Assembly: GCA_032119795.1 (NCBI GenBank)
Contig: JAUMFO010000013.1
Location: 1-64,000, forward strand
Reading direction: 5' to 3'
DNA length: 64,000 nucleotides
Source of the DNA: JAGIBJ01 sp032119795
GTDB taxonomy: Bacteria > Actinomycetota > Thermoleophilia > Solirubrobacterales > Solirubrobacteraceae
Position 1 is the first letter of the stretch. Each line of letters starts with the position of its first letter. Under the pieces are notes generated by a model. That model was not told the DNA's origin. It saw only the letters and a program-made list of their open reading frames with translations, and did not search any database. Positions 35,180 to 44,366 of the stretch are shown here, in pieces. The position numbers were made by a program, and so were the translations under genes.

Positions 35180-35844
35180 GCCACCTCGGTCCCGGGCGCG
35201 CTGTCCCACGAGAGGTGCTGGCGCATGCCAAGCACCAGCAGATCGGATTCGGCCTCAGCCTCCACGAGCGCCGGCGTGTTGACCCCGGTGATGACCGCCG
35301 CCGACGTCAACGGCACGGTGCGCACCGCCGCACCGTCGCGCAGCGCCAGCTGCTGAGCTAGGTGGGTCGCCGCGTCGGCCTCGAGCGAGCCGTCGTCGGC
35401 GACCGCGATCGTGCTGAGCGTGGCGGCTGGCACGTGGTCCTTGGCCGCGACGGCGACGGGGCACGGCGCATGCTCGACGACCCCACGAACGGCGTCGCCG
35501 AACCAGACACGCCCAGGAAGCGCCCGGCGCGACGACGCGACGACGATGAGGTCGGCGCGGGCGCCGGCTGCGACGTTGTGCAGGCCCTGGCCAGCCGTCG
35601 GCGCACTCGTCGCGATCTGGTCGAGCCCGGGATGACGCGCCACGAACCGGTCGACGATCTCCTGTGCTTCGCCTTGCATCTTGGCGGCGCCGTCGCTCGT
35701 CCAAGGGCCGCGTACGCCCTCGCGCACCACGGCGACGCTGGTGGCCGTCAGCGTGGCGCCAGGGCCGGCGAGCTGCTTGGCGAGGGCGAACGCCTCCTCG
35801 TCTTGGGGGCGGCCGTCGATGCCGATCACGATGGTCTGGAACAT
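35119..35844 (-). CDS. Tandem universal stress protein
   Basis: 241 aa with two Usp folds: MFQTIVIGIDGRPQDEEAFALAKQLA opens the first and LSTIAVADDGSLEADAATHLAQQLA the second. The ATP-loop region of the first (VVASSRRALPGRVWFGDAVRGVVEHAPCPVAVA) keeps the G-9x-G-like layout only loosely; the second (VLGMRQHLSWDSAPGTEVAYALLRASVAPLLVV) is more diverged, so nucleotide binding is uncertain. It is divergent from PEP synthase, a pairing that fits a stress or energy-limitation response. Confidence 0.9.
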   Translation of the reverse strand: MFQTIVIGIDGRPQDEEAFALAKQLAGPGATLTATSVAVVREGVRGPWTSDGAAKMQGEAQEIVDRFVARHPGLDQIATSAPTAGQGLHNVAAGARADLIVVASSRRALPGRVWFGDAVRGVVEHAPCPVAVAAKDHVPAATLSTIAVADDGSLEADAATHLAQQLALRDGAAVRTVPLTSAAVITGVNTPALVEAEAESDLLVLGMRQHLSWDSAPGTEVAYALLRASVAPLLVVPTSGG

Positions 35845-36066
35845 GGCTTCCTCTCCACGGGAGTCCCCAGCCTGCCGCGAGCCGGGCCCCGGGCCATCCG
35901 TTGCCAGCGGCCGTCAGGCGCGAGGTTCCCGCGCCGCAGCTCCGTGGTTGTCCGCACCCGGCGCGTCCTGTGCTGCGGTGGCCAACTACTGAGCGGGCGC
36001 GTGGGCCGCCCCGATGCGCGCGGGCCCCGGCGCTGCGAGCGTGGGCCTCCAGAAGGACGGTGACCC

Positions 36067-38421
36067 ATGACTGACCCCACCAACGGCGCTGCCCCCGGCG
36101 CGACGGCCACCCACCCACGGCCCCAGGCCGTTCGGCCGCTGGCCGACATCTCCCGCGCCGAGGTCGGCTGGGCCGGTGGCAAGGGCGCCAATCTCGGCGA
36201 ACTCACGCGAGCCGGCTTCCCGGTTCCCCCTGGGTTCGTCGTCGGCGCTCCCGCCTATGCGCAAGCCTGCGACGAGGGTGATCTGCGCCACGCGCTCACG
36301 CGCGCCCTCGAGGGGCTCGACGCCGCCGACACCGCGGCCATCCAGACGGCCGGGAGTCAGGCCCGTGCGCTGGTCGACGCCGCCGGCATCCCAGCGTCGA
36401 TCCGGGCCGAGATCCTCACGGCCTACGAGGCGCTGGGGCCAGACGTCGCCGTCGCCGTGCGCTCCTCCGCGACGGCCGAGGACACGGCCGACGTGTCGTT
36501 CGCTGGCATGCACGACAGCTTCTTGGGCATCCGTGGCGAGGAGGCCGTCCTGGAGGCCGTCGGCTCATGCTGGCGCTCGCTCTTTGGTGATCGCACCATC
36601 TACTACCGCCTTACGCGCGGCTTTCCGACGGCCGCGATGGACATTGCGGTCGTCGTTCAGCAGCAGATCGACGCCCGGCGATCCGGCGTGATGTTCACGT
36701 CGGATCCCGCCACCGGCGATCCGGACGCCGTCACCATTGAGGCCTCGATCGGGCTCGGCGAGACGGTCGTCTCCGGGCAGGTCTCCCCGGACCGCTTCGT
36801 CGTCGGCAAGCGTGACGGTGAGGTGCGCGTCCGCGGGCTACAGCGCAAGGCCGTGGCGATCGAGGTCGACGCGGCCGGGAGCACCCGCCGCCGCGATCTC
36901 GAAGGGACCGAGGCCACCGCCTCCTCACTCGACGACACCCAGCTGGCCCGACTGGCCGCGCTCGCGGCGCAGGTTGAGGAGCACTACGGCACGCCGCAAG
37001 ACATCGAGTGGGCGTTCGACGCCGCCGACCACCTGTGGATCGTGCAGTCCCGCCCGATCACGACGGGCGCCGCGCCGGAGCAGCAGACCGCCGCTCCCGG
37101 CGAGGTCCTCATTCATGGCCTTGCCGCGGCACCCGGCCAGGCGACGGGGCCGGTGCGCGTGCTGCGCGGGCTCGAAGACGCCGCGGCCCTCAAGGACGGC
37201 GACGTGCTCGTCACGCCGATGACAGCCCCCGACTGGGTGCCGCTACTTCGCCGCGCCTCGGCCCTGGTGACGGACTCCGGTGGGGTCACGTGCCACGCCG
37301 CGATCGTGGCGCGCGAACTCGGCATTCCGTGCGTCGTCGGGACGGGCGACGGCACGACCACCCTGATCGACGGCCAGCGCGTCGTCGTCGACGGCGCCCG
37401 AGGCGTCGTCTCCGTTGCTGGTTCCAACCTCGCGACCTCGCCGCCGCCGTCGTACGCGACCGTCGCGGCCGCCGGTTCAGCCTCGTCGGCGCCAGCGCCG
37501 ACGGCCATCACGGCAACCAAGCTGATGGTCAACGTCTCGGATCCGGCGACGGCCACAGCCGTCGCCGCCCAGCCGACCGACGGCGTGGGCCTCCTGCGCG
37601 CCGAACTCATGCTGCTGCACGCCCTGGACGGCGCCCACCCGCAGACGCTCTTGGCGGAAGGACGCCGCGGTGAGGTGGTCGACGCGATGCGCGACTCGAT
37701 CCTCGCGTTTGCGGCGGCGTTCTCCCCGCGCCCGATCACGTATCGCTCCATCGACTTCCGCACGAACGAGTTTCGTGGCCTGCGCGGCGGCGAGGCGTTT
37801 GAGCCGGTCGAGGCGAACCCGATGATCGGATTCCGGGGCGCGTTTCGGGCCGTCAAGCGCCCGGAGGTGCTGCGGATGGAGCTCGACGCGATCTCGGGCG
37901 TCTTCGATGCCGGCTACGGCAACGTGCGACTGATGCTGCCGTTCGTGCGCAGCGGGGCGGAGTTCGCGCAGTGCCGCCAGCTCGTCGAGGCATCCGGTTT
38001 GCTGCAGCGGCCCGGATTTGAGCTGTGGATCATGGCGGAAGTGCCCTCGGTGCTCTTCAGCCTGGAGCAGTACGCGCAGCTCGGCGTGGCCGGCATCTCG
38101 ATCGGTTCCAACGACCTCACGCAGCTCCTGCTGGCCGCAGACCGCGACTCCGGGCTCGTCGCCGAGGCGTTCAACGTCCGCGACCCGGCCGTCTCGACCT
38201 ACATTCAGCAGCTGCTCGCCGCCGCGGACGCACTCGGCCTCCAGACGTCGATCTGCGGGCAAGCCGCGTCGGTCGATGGCGCGTTTGTGGAGATGCTCGT
38301 CGGCGCAGGCATCGGCTCCATCTCCGTGACGCCGGACGCGGTCGACCGCACCAGGCGGGTGATCGCCGCCGCCGAGCAACGGCTGCTCCTCGACGCCGCG
38401 CGGCGCACCCTGCGCGGCTGA
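36067..38421 (+). CDS. ppsA: Phosphoenolpyruvate synthase (pyruvate, water dikinase)
   Basis: 784 aa. It converts pyruvate, ATP and water to PEP, AMP and phosphate. The N-terminal ATP-grasp domain (GGKGANLGELTRAGFPVPPGF, RSSATAEDTADVSFAGMHDSFL) is followed by the swivelling domain with phospho-His410 in GGVTCHAAIVARELGIPCVVG, and the PEP/pyruvate TIM barrel (about 480-784) with FRGLRGGE, MLPFVRS and catalytic Cys730 in SICGQA. A linker of Ala/Ser/Pro (about 455-480) replaces more compact sequence. Ordinary length for the family. Pyruvate phosphate dikinase is less likely because the N-terminal PPDK signatures are missing. Confidence 0.93.
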   Translation: MTDPTNGAAPGATATHPRPQAVRPLADISRAEVGWAGGKGANLGELTRAGFPVPPGFVVGAPAYAQACDEGDLRHALTRALEGLDAADTAAIQTAGSQARALVDAAGIPASIRAEILTAYEALGPDVAVAVRSSATAEDTADVSFAGMHDSFLGIRGEEAVLEAVGSCWRSLFGDRTIYYRLTRGFPTAAMDIAVVVQQQIDARRSGVMFTSDPATGDPDAVTIEASIGLGETVVSGQVSPDRFVVGKRDGEVRVRGLQRKAVAIEVDAAGSTRRRDLEGTEATASSLDDTQLARLAALAAQVEEHYGTPQDIEWAFDAADHLWIVQSRPITTGAAPEQQTAAPGEVLIHGLAAAPGQATGPVRVLRGLEDAAALKDGDVLVTPMTAPDWVPLLRRASALVTDSGGVTCHAAIVARELGIPCVVGTGDGTTTLIDGQRVVVDGARGVVSVAGSNLATSPPPSYATVAAAGSASSAPAPTAITATKLMVNVSDPATATAVAAQPTDGVGLLRAELMLLHALDGAHPQTLLAEGRRGEVVDAMRDSILAFAAAFSPRPITYRSIDFRTNEFRGLRGGEAFEPVEANPMIGFRGAFRAVKRPEVLRMELDAISGVFDAGYGNVRLMLPFVRSGAEFAQCRQLVEASGLLQRPGFELWIMAEVPSVLFSLEQYAQLGVAGISIGSNDLTQLLLAADRDSGLVAEAFNVRDPAVSTYIQQLLAAADALGLQTSICGQAASVDGAFVEMLVGAGIGSISVTPDAVDRTRRVIAAAEQRLLLDAARRTLRG

Positions 38422-38460
38422 CGCCGCCCGAACGCGGGCCGCAATGGAACACTTCAGGGC

Positions 38461-38658
38461 ATGACCGCCACCTCGCCGCTTCCCGAGCTCGATTCCGCCT
38501 TGGCCGACGCCGCGATCGCGTGCGCCGCCAAGGCCAAGGAGGCGGCGGAGTCCGGTGGCCATGGCGTCACGGCCGAGGTGTGGGCCTGCGCCGCGGCGCA
38601 GCTTGCGTTTGCCGCCAAGGGCATCGCCACGCCGCTGCCGGCGCGCCCCGGCAAGTAG
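38461..38658 (+). CDS. Small hypothetical protein
   Basis: 65 aa. Ala-rich helical sequence (LDSALADAAIACAAKAKEAAE, WACAAAQLAFAAKGIA) with two Cys. It starts 39 bases after PEP synthase with a weak ribosome site (TTCAGGGC). No family recognised. Orientation, spacing and third-position GC support coding, but its short length leaves doubt. Confidence 0.5.
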   Translation: MTATSPLPELDSALADAAIACAAKAKEAAESGGHGVTAEVWACAAAQLAFAAKGIATPLPARPGK

Positions 38659-38684
38659 CGCTCAGTCCTCAGGGCGCCACGATC

Positions 38685-39347
38685 TCAGGCCGTGATCCGG
38701 TACCCAGCCACGTCGATCAGGAAGGACGAGAGCACGAGCGCACCGAGGTAGAAGGTCGAGACGGCCAGCGCCGCGCCGACCTTGGCCGTTCTGGGCTTGT
38801 CATGCGTGAGCCCGAAGGCCACGCACGCCGCCCAGCCCAGGGCGGCCTCGGCGGGCAGCACATAGAGCGCGACGCCCGCGACCTCCGTCAGTCCTGGGCC
38901 GGGCTCCCAGAGCTGCAGCGTCGGGGCTGCCAGCTCGCTCCCGAGAAACACGACGAACGCAAGGCCGGCGGCCCGCAGCGTGGATTCCCCCGCGAGCGCG
39001 AGCACGATGAAGAGCGGCGGCACCCACATGCCGGCCATCGCGAGCGGGATCACGTCGTCGACGCGGGGCCCGCCGACGTCCGGGAACACCAGCGTCCCGA
39101 GCTGGTCGGCCAGCACCCAGTCCGGCAACACCTGAAAGATCGAGACGGGCAGCAGGAACGCCCACAGCGCGAGCCAATCGTCGCGGCCGTTGGCCCGTGC
39201 CAGCAGCGGCAGGCCGACGTTGTAGACCACGACGAGCGCCAAGACGCCCCAGCCTTTCGCTGGCGCCTCAAGCGCCGCGACGACGCCGATCAGCGCGAAG
39301 AAGGCTCCGTGGAACGCGACGAGGGCGCGAACACCTTGGCCGCTCAC
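38685..39347 (-). CDS. Multi-pass membrane protein of unknown family
   Basis: 220 aa, GTG start at 39347 overlapping the MBL gene stop by four bases (GTGA). Six hydrophobic segments are visible, including FHGAFFALIGVVAALEA, WGVLALVVVYNVGLPLLA, ALWAFLLPVSIFQVLPDWVLA, MAGMWVPPLFIVLALAG and VSTFYLGALVLSSFLIDVAGY. The conserved-looking polar spots PDWVLADQLG and VLPAEAALGW within membrane parts distantly recall lycopene-cyclase-type domains, but this is not an assignment. Last gene of the overlapping five-gene operon. Confidence 0.78.
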   Translation of the reverse strand: MSGQGVRALVAFHGAFFALIGVVAALEAPAKGWGVLALVVVYNVGLPLLARANGRDDWLALWAFLLPVSIFQVLPDWVLADQLGTLVFPDVGGPRVDDVIPLAMAGMWVPPLFIVLALAGESTLRAAGLAFVVFLGSELAAPTLQLWEPGPGLTEVAGVALYVLPAEAALGWAACVAFGLTHDKPRTAKVGAALAVSTFYLGALVLSSFLIDVAGYRITA

Positions 39348-40453
39348 GGGACGGCGATCTGGCCGTAGTCGATGCCGCCGTGGCGGTGCGTGGGCTTCAC
39401 CGGCCACTGGCGGCGGTGGCTCGTGAGCTCGGAGGAGGGCAGCACCTGGAGCCACTGCGGCGCCGAAGGGCACGGGTCGGCCAGCGTCTTCTCCAGGACC
39501 ATCGAGTCGTACTGGTCTTGGACGTCCTCGAGCGTGTTGGCATTCGGGACGATCTCGCGCTGGTAGAAGCGCGCGTAGTGCGCGACGCCAGGAATCTTCG
39601 ACTGCTCCGGCTGCCAGTTGTCGAGGGAGACACCATTCTCCGAGCTCACCCACACGCCGTCGGGCGTGTTGATCACGAGGGAGTGGTTGCCGTCGGTGTG
39701 GCCAGGCGTCCAGACGATCGCCACGCCGATCCCGAGTTCGACGGAGCCGTTGAGGCGCACCAGCTGCTCGAGCCGCGTGTGCTCCAACGTGCCCGGGACG
39801 TACCACGCCCACTGCATCGGGTGGAGGTCTTCGAGCGTCGCCACCTCTCGCTCTTGGGCGAGCACCTGCGCGCGGGGGAAGAGCGGCATCCGGGGAGCCT
39901 TCTCCCCGGGAATCGGCTGCGTCGTGCCGAGGATCATCCGCAGGTCCTGCACGTGGAGGTGGTCGAAGCTCGCGAAGTCGACGTGCTCGGGCGCGAGTCC
40001 GCAGCGTGCCAGGGCGCTGTCGGTGTCATTCGTGAACTCCGTCAGCACCTTGTCCGTCAGCCAGCGTCCGCCCGGGAGGCGGTCGATGCGGGCGCCGGTT
40101 TGCGCAAAGAACGGGGCTTTGGCCGAGCCCTCGGGCACCGTGGGCTCCCAGACGAGCGTGCGCCGCTCGCCGGCGAAGTCCTCGTACTGCACGACGACCA
40201 TCCGGTTGGTGATCGAGATGTACTGGGCCGTTGGGATGCGCACGGCGCCATGGAAGGCGAAGGTCGCTGGGTACGGCGCCGTCACGAGGTCGAGACTGCG
40301 CGCGGCGCGGACCATTCCCTGGGCCTTGAACCGCGCTTTGAAACGCTCTCCTGCCTCGCGAACGGCCGCGAGGCGCTGGCCGCGCGGCCAGACGTCGCGG
40401 GCGGCGTCGAGCTCGGGGATTGGGCGGAGGGTCGACGGCAGCGCGGTCGTCAT
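39344..40453 (-). CDS. MBL-fold hydrolase-like protein
   Basis: 369 aa from ATG 40453. The metallo-beta-lactamase fold is shown by FDHLHVQDLR (metal-site motif, reading HLHVQD instead of the usual HxHxDH), VIWTPGHTDGNHSLVI with the third metal His, and VSSENGVSLDNW, where the bridging Asp position appears as Glu/Asn. The variant second His may mean altered metal binding. The N-terminal 90 residues form an extra region. Possible substrates are lactones or esters. It overlaps both neighbours by ATGA/GTGA. Confidence 0.82.
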   Translation of the reverse strand: MTTALPSTLRPIPELDAARDVWPRGQRLAAVREAGERFKARFKAQGMVRAARSLDLVTAPYPATFAFHGAVRIPTAQYISITNRMVVVQYEDFAGERRTLVWEPTVPEGSAKAPFFAQTGARIDRLPGGRWLTDKVLTEFTNDTDSALARCGLAPEHVDFASFDHLHVQDLRMILGTTQPIPGEKAPRMPLFPRAQVLAQEREVATLEDLHPMQWAWYVPGTLEHTRLEQLVRLNGSVELGIGVAIVWTPGHTDGNHSLVINTPDGVWVSSENGVSLDNWQPEQSKIPGVAHYARFYQREIVPNANTLEDVQDQYDSMVLEKTLADPCPSAPQWLQVLPSSELTSHRRQWPVKPTHRHGGIDYGQIAVP

Positions 40454-41469
40454 GTGATGAGTCCTTGTTCGCGGAGCCACAGCTCGGTGCGGCGCATGCC
40501 TTCGGGCAGGCTGACCTTGGGTTCGTAGCCGAGCACGTCGCGCGCCTTCTGAATCGAATACGTGCCGGGGCGAGCGAGGTACCGCATCGACGTGGCATTG
40601 ACCTCGCTGCGGCGGCGCAGCAGCCGGTTGGCGCGATCGGCGATCTCGGCCAGGGCGACGCCCAGCCAGGTCGGCACGACGATCGGCCCGCGGCGCCCGG
40701 CGAAGCGCACGAGGTAGCCGAAGTACTCGCGGCTTGTGACGCCCTCGCCCCCACTGATCGTGAACACCTGGCCGGCCGCCGCCGGGTGCGAGACGGCGAG
40801 CACCAGGCCGGCGACGAGGTCGTCGACGTAGACCGGGCTGTGGATCCCCTTCCCCATCGCCGGCAGCATGAACTGGCCCGAGCGGATCACCGCGAGCGGC
40901 TTGAGTACCCACGGCTCCGAGCCTGGGCCGTAGACGTCGCCTGGGCGAATGACGACGACTTCCAGCTCGCCGGCGGCGTGGGCCTGTAGCGCCACCTGCT
41001 CGCCGGCGACCTTCGTGTCGACGTAGGGGTTGCCGTCCGGCCGGACGGGATGAGACTCGGCCACACCCGGCGGAAACTGGGTATCTGAGAACGCCCGCAC
41101 CGACGAGAGCTGCACGAACCGCCGCACGCCCGCCGCGCTGGCGGCCTCGATCACGCTTCGCGTGCCGAGGACGTTGACCCGCCACTGGTCATCGAGGTCG
41201 ACGGCGTTGGAGACGACCGCGGCGGCGTGGATGACGGCGTCGCAGCCCTCCAGCGCCCAGGCCCAGTCGGCCGGCTCGGTGATGTCTCCCGCCACGATGC
41301 CGCTGGCGGCGTCGGCGACGCGGTCAAGGCCGACGACCTCGACACCGCGGTCCCGCAGCGCGGCCGTCACCGCGCGGCCGATGAACCCAGCTCCACCCGT
41401 GACGAGGACGCGGGTGGGAAACGGCCTCGGCGCGCTCGGCGAGCCGGTTGGCTCAGCCTGATCGGTCAC
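40450..41469 (-). CDS. NAD-dependent epimerase/dehydratase (extended SDR, 3-beta-HSD-like)
   Basis: 339 aa, GTG start at 41469. Rossmann motif RVLVTGGAGFIGRAV, acidic residue LDRV for NAD choice, HAAAVVSNAVD, the catalytic Ser region QLSSVRAFSD and YxxxK in NPYVDTKVAGE. The C-terminal part (ISGGEGVTSREYFGYLVRFAG) resembles 3-beta-hydroxysteroid dehydrogenase/isomerase-like members more than sugar epimerases. It overlaps SDR upstream and MBL downstream by four bases. Confidence 0.88.
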   Translation of the reverse strand: MTDQAEPTGSPSAPRPFPTRVLVTGGAGFIGRAVTAALRDRGVEVVGLDRVADAASGIVAGDITEPADWAWALEGCDAVIHAAAVVSNAVDLDDQWRVNVLGTRSVIEAASAAGVRRFVQLSSVRAFSDTQFPPGVAESHPVRPDGNPYVDTKVAGEQVALQAHAAGELEVVVIRPGDVYGPGSEPWVLKPLAVIRSGQFMLPAMGKGIHSPVYVDDLVAGLVLAVSHPAAAGQVFTISGGEGVTSREYFGYLVRFAGRRGPIVVPTWLGVALAEIADRANRLLRRRSEVNATSMRYLARPGTYSIQKARDVLGYEPKVSLPEGMRRTELWLREQGLIT

Positions 41470-42314
41470 CGGTTGCCCCTGGTTGGTACGTCGTGCCCGT
41501 CGGCCCAGCGGCGTTGGCGCCGCCGCGCGAGCGCGATCATTGCCGGCAGCAGCTTGGCGCCGAGATCCGGCTGCGCCGCGAACAACCGCAGCTGCAGGCC
41601 TCGGTGGCGTGGGATCGACCGGACCATTCGCGGCCGGTCGAGCAGACCGACCGTCGCCTGCGCGACCTGGTCTGGCGTCAGCATCGTGCCCGACCACGAC
41701 GGCCAAGCGTCAGGGTCGCGGGCCCGCTCGTGGAGCATGGGGGTCCACATGCCGTCCGGGCAAATCGTGGAGATGCGCACGCCATGCTCGCCAGCGGCGA
41801 TGAGGTCGAGCTGCGTGCCCGTCGAGAAGGCAAGGACGGCATGTTTCGTCGCCCCGTAGAGCGTCTCTGACGGCGCGGGCGTGAGCGCGGCAAGCGACGC
41901 GACGTTGAGCACGTGGCCCCGCCCGGCTGGCCGCATCTGCTCCAGCGCCGCGGTGGTGCCGTTGATCACGCCATGGACGTTCACGTCGAACAGCCTGCGT
42001 CGGGCGGCCTCGTCGAGTTCCCAGCCTGGACCGGTCGCGAGGATGCCGGCGTTGTTGCACCAGACCGCCAGGTCGCCGCCGTCGGCAAGTGCGCGGCAGC
42101 CGTCGAGGTCTGCGACGTCGAGCCGGTGCGCCACGGCGCCGCGTCCGATCTGGCGGGCTGTCGCCTCAGCGGCCGCGAGGTCGACGTCGGCGACGACGAC
42201 CTGCAGGCCGCGCTGCGCGAGGCGCTCGGCGATGGCCGCTCCCAGCCCGGCGCCGGCGCCGGTGACCACGGCGCGGCCCGACGTCGGTGCCGGGTGTGTT
42301 CTCGCGAGCCTCAT
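41466..42314 (-). CDS. Short-chain dehydrogenase/reductase
   Basis: 282 aa. Classical SDR: VTGAGAGLGAAIAERLA (cofactor), NNAGI, catalytic Ser in NVASLAALTPAPS and YGATK. The Asp in VADVD favours NAD(H). The C-terminal 50 residues are basic (RRRQRRWADGH), longer than the core fold. The substrate is unknown. Overlaps by ATGA with the upstream gene and GTGA with the downstream one. Confidence 0.9.
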   Translation of the reverse strand: MRLARTHPAPTSGRAVVTGAGAGLGAAIAERLAQRGLQVVVADVDLAAAEATARQIGRGAVAHRLDVADLDGCRALADGGDLAVWCNNAGILATGPGWELDEAARRRLFDVNVHGVINGTTAALEQMRPAGRGHVLNVASLAALTPAPSETLYGATKHAVLAFSTGTQLDLIAAGEHGVRISTICPDGMWTPMLHERARDPDAWPSWSGTMLTPDQVAQATVGLLDRPRMVRSIPRHRGLQLRLFAAQPDLGAKLLPAMIALARRRQRRWADGHDVPTRGNR

Positions 42315-43438
42315 ACGGGCGCCAGCCTATGTGGCTGGGCACTCCATCGAAGCCCAAGCGGTGCCATCGCGTTCAAGAAGCTCGCGGCGTCGAACGCTTG
42401 GGCTGCGGCCACCGCCCCGACGACGTCGTAGTCCGGTGACGCCATCCGCACGGCCGCCTCGGCGATGGAGCCGGCGGTGAAGCCGTAGATGTCTGGCCCT
42501 TCGACCAGACCTTGGGCGGTAGCGCCGTCGCGGCCGACCGCCTCCACCGCGATCGTCCAACGCACGCTGCCGCGGTCTTCCTCGGCCGGGCCCTCGGGCA
42601 GTCGAGCGATCACGCGCTCCAGAACCTGCTTGGCGCGGCTGCGCAAGAGCCGCCCGAGCAGCGGCGTGATCGATGGAACGGCCGGCGCGACCAGACGCGG
42701 CGCAATCGAGACCGTCGAGATTCGGGCCGCCACCTCGTCGCAGACGACATGCCGCGGGACGGTGACGACCTCACCCGTCGGGTAGCGCGCGACGCGCTGG
42801 ACGCCGATCTCGGCCGGGAACGCGAAGCGATCGGTCCGTGGCCGCGCGCCACCAGCGATCCACTGGCCACCCTCGTAGGCGACGTCGAGCCCGTTCATCT
42901 GCTCCAGCGAAGAGTGCATGGTGCCGCGGCTCATCTGGAAGCCTTCCACGTGGTAGGCGACGACGAGTCGGCGGACGGGCTCGACCTGCTGGCCGACGAC
43001 GTGGCACAGCAGATCACCGGGAGCGTGCGAAAACGCCATGCCTGGGGCCGCCGCCACCCCGGCCGTGCGCAGCGCGGCGTCGTGGACCTCGAAGACGCGG
43101 CGGATCCAGTCCTGCTCGCCGGTGGTGTCGAGGTAGTGGGCGCCGGCCGACGCGGCAGCCAAGAGGACGGGGTCGCCGGTGAGCGCGAACGGCCCGGCGC
43201 AGTTCACGACGACGGCGCCGCAGCTGGCGGCGCGCGTGAGCGCCGCGTGATCGTCGATCCCGGCGGCGACCGTCTGGATGCCACCGCCCAGTTCCGACGC
43301 CCGCGAGTAGAGCTTGGCCTGATTGCGACCGGCGAGCACCACGGTGGCGCCGCGACGCAGCAGCGCTTGGGCGACGAGTCGCCCCGTGTAGCCCGTCGCG
43401 CCGTAAAGGACGACGGTTCCCACAGGCGACGGGGTCAT
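42311..43438 (-). CDS. Saccharopine-dehydrogenase-like / trans-acting enoyl reductase-like oxidoreductase
   Basis: 375 aa from ATG 43438. An N-terminal Rossmann motif VVLYGATGYTGRLVAQALL with AGRNQAKL places it in the saccharopine dehydrogenase NADP-binding group, which includes mycobacterial trans-acting enoyl reductases. NCAGPFALTGDPVL and YLDTTGEQDWIRRVFE are typical of that group. Lysine metabolism is unlikely because neighbours are lipid/steroid-type oxidoreductases. First gene of the overlapping operon; upstream 43439-43601 has no gene. Confidence 0.87.
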   Translation of the reverse strand: MTPSPVGTVVLYGATGYTGRLVAQALLRRGATVVLAGRNQAKLYSRASELGGGIQTVAAGIDDHAALTRAASCGAVVVNCAGPFALTGDPVLLAAASAGAHYLDTTGEQDWIRRVFEVHDAALRTAGVAAAPGMAFSHAPGDLLCHVVGQQVEPVRRLVVAYHVEGFQMSRGTMHSSLEQMNGLDVAYEGGQWIAGGARPRTDRFAFPAEIGVQRVARYPTGEVVTVPRHVVCDEVAARISTVSIAPRLVAPAVPSITPLLGRLLRSRAKQVLERVIARLPEGPAEEDRGSVRWTIAVEAVGRDGATAQGLVEGPDIYGFTAGSIAEAAVRMASPDYDVVGAVAAAQAFDAASFLNAMAPLGLRWSAQPHRLAPV

Positions 43439-43601
43439 CGGTGCGGCGCGCCGGAGCCGCGGGAGGCAAAGGCGCACACGGAGAGGGTGCTCATCGCGGC
43501 CGACGATATGTGCGCGACATCACTTCGCGGTGTGACCGGAGCACAGTCTGGCCCCAAAGATGCGCGCCCCGCGACAGGTGCAGGCGGCGCGCTCGGCCGC
43601 G

Positions 43602-44306
43602 CTACGCGGCGTCGACGATCAGGCCGGCTTCGCTGAGCGCGTTCGTCGGCTGGAGCTCGAGCTCGTCGAGTTCACGTAGCTCGTTGCCGCGGGCGACGGG
43701 CCGCACACCGCCGTCGCTGTCGCCAAGGTCGACTTCGAAGCGGTACCAAGCCAGCTCCCACGCGACCGTGATGCGAACGATGCCGCTCTCGTTGGGTGAC
43801 GCACGAACCGCGACGACGGGAGCGCCGAGCGATTTCGTGATTCCGGCCATGCGGTGTGGCAGGCCGGAGGCGTTGTACATCTCGACGGCGCGCTCGAGCC
43901 GCAGCTCCGCACTGGTCGGGACGCCGTGAACCTGGCGGTCTTCATGGTGCTGAGGCGCAGCAGGACGGGAGTCGTCCATCACCGACGCCGCTGGGCGCCG
44001 AGGCGCGGCTGCTTCGCCGCGGAACCGGCGCAGCAACGACTTGCGATCACGGCGGCGCGCGGCGGCCTGCGCATCGACCGGGACCCCTTCACGGATCCAG
44101 CCCTCGTGCACGGCCCGGGGCTCGCAGAGCTCGCAGACCTTCACGGGGCGCCCGTCAGCGATGAAGCCGACGGCGTTCTCGCCGCGCAGGAGCGTGCGCC
44201 TGCAGACTTCGCACACAACCGGCTCGTGGGCCGTGATGATCTGCCGGGGCTTCGTCAAGGCTCGGAAGCTACCATTACCGGCGCCGCTGGGCCTGCTTGC
44301 TGACAC
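43602..44306 (-). CDS. Cys4 zinc-site protein of unknown function
   Basis: 234 aa, GTG start. Two CxxC pairs, CEVC (32-35) and CELC (58-61), separated by a short RGENAVGFIADGRPVKV hairpin, look like a treble-clef or zinc ribbon at the N-terminus. A basic linker (RRRDRKSLLRRFRGE) leads to a C-terminal domain (about 130-234) with TSAELRLERAVEMYNASGLPHRMAGITKSLG and beta strands. No named family. It lies 60 bases behind the FliA/WhiG-type sigma gene and could be co-transcribed with it. Confidence 0.72.
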   Translation of the reverse strand: MSASRPSGAGNGSFRALTKPRQIITAHEPVVCEVCRRTLLRGENAVGFIADGRPVKVCELCEPRAVHEGWIREGVPVDAQAAARRRDRKSLLRRFRGEAAAPRRPAASVMDDSRPAAPQHHEDRQVHGVPTSAELRLERAVEMYNASGLPHRMAGITKSLGAPVVAVRASPNESGIVRITVAWELAWYRFEVDLGDSDGGVRPVARGNELRELDELELQPTNALSEAGLIVDAA

Positions 44307-44366
44307 CCCGTCAGCAGGGAGATCAGCGCCGAACGACCGGCACCGGGCGCGTACCCGCTGCCCGGG

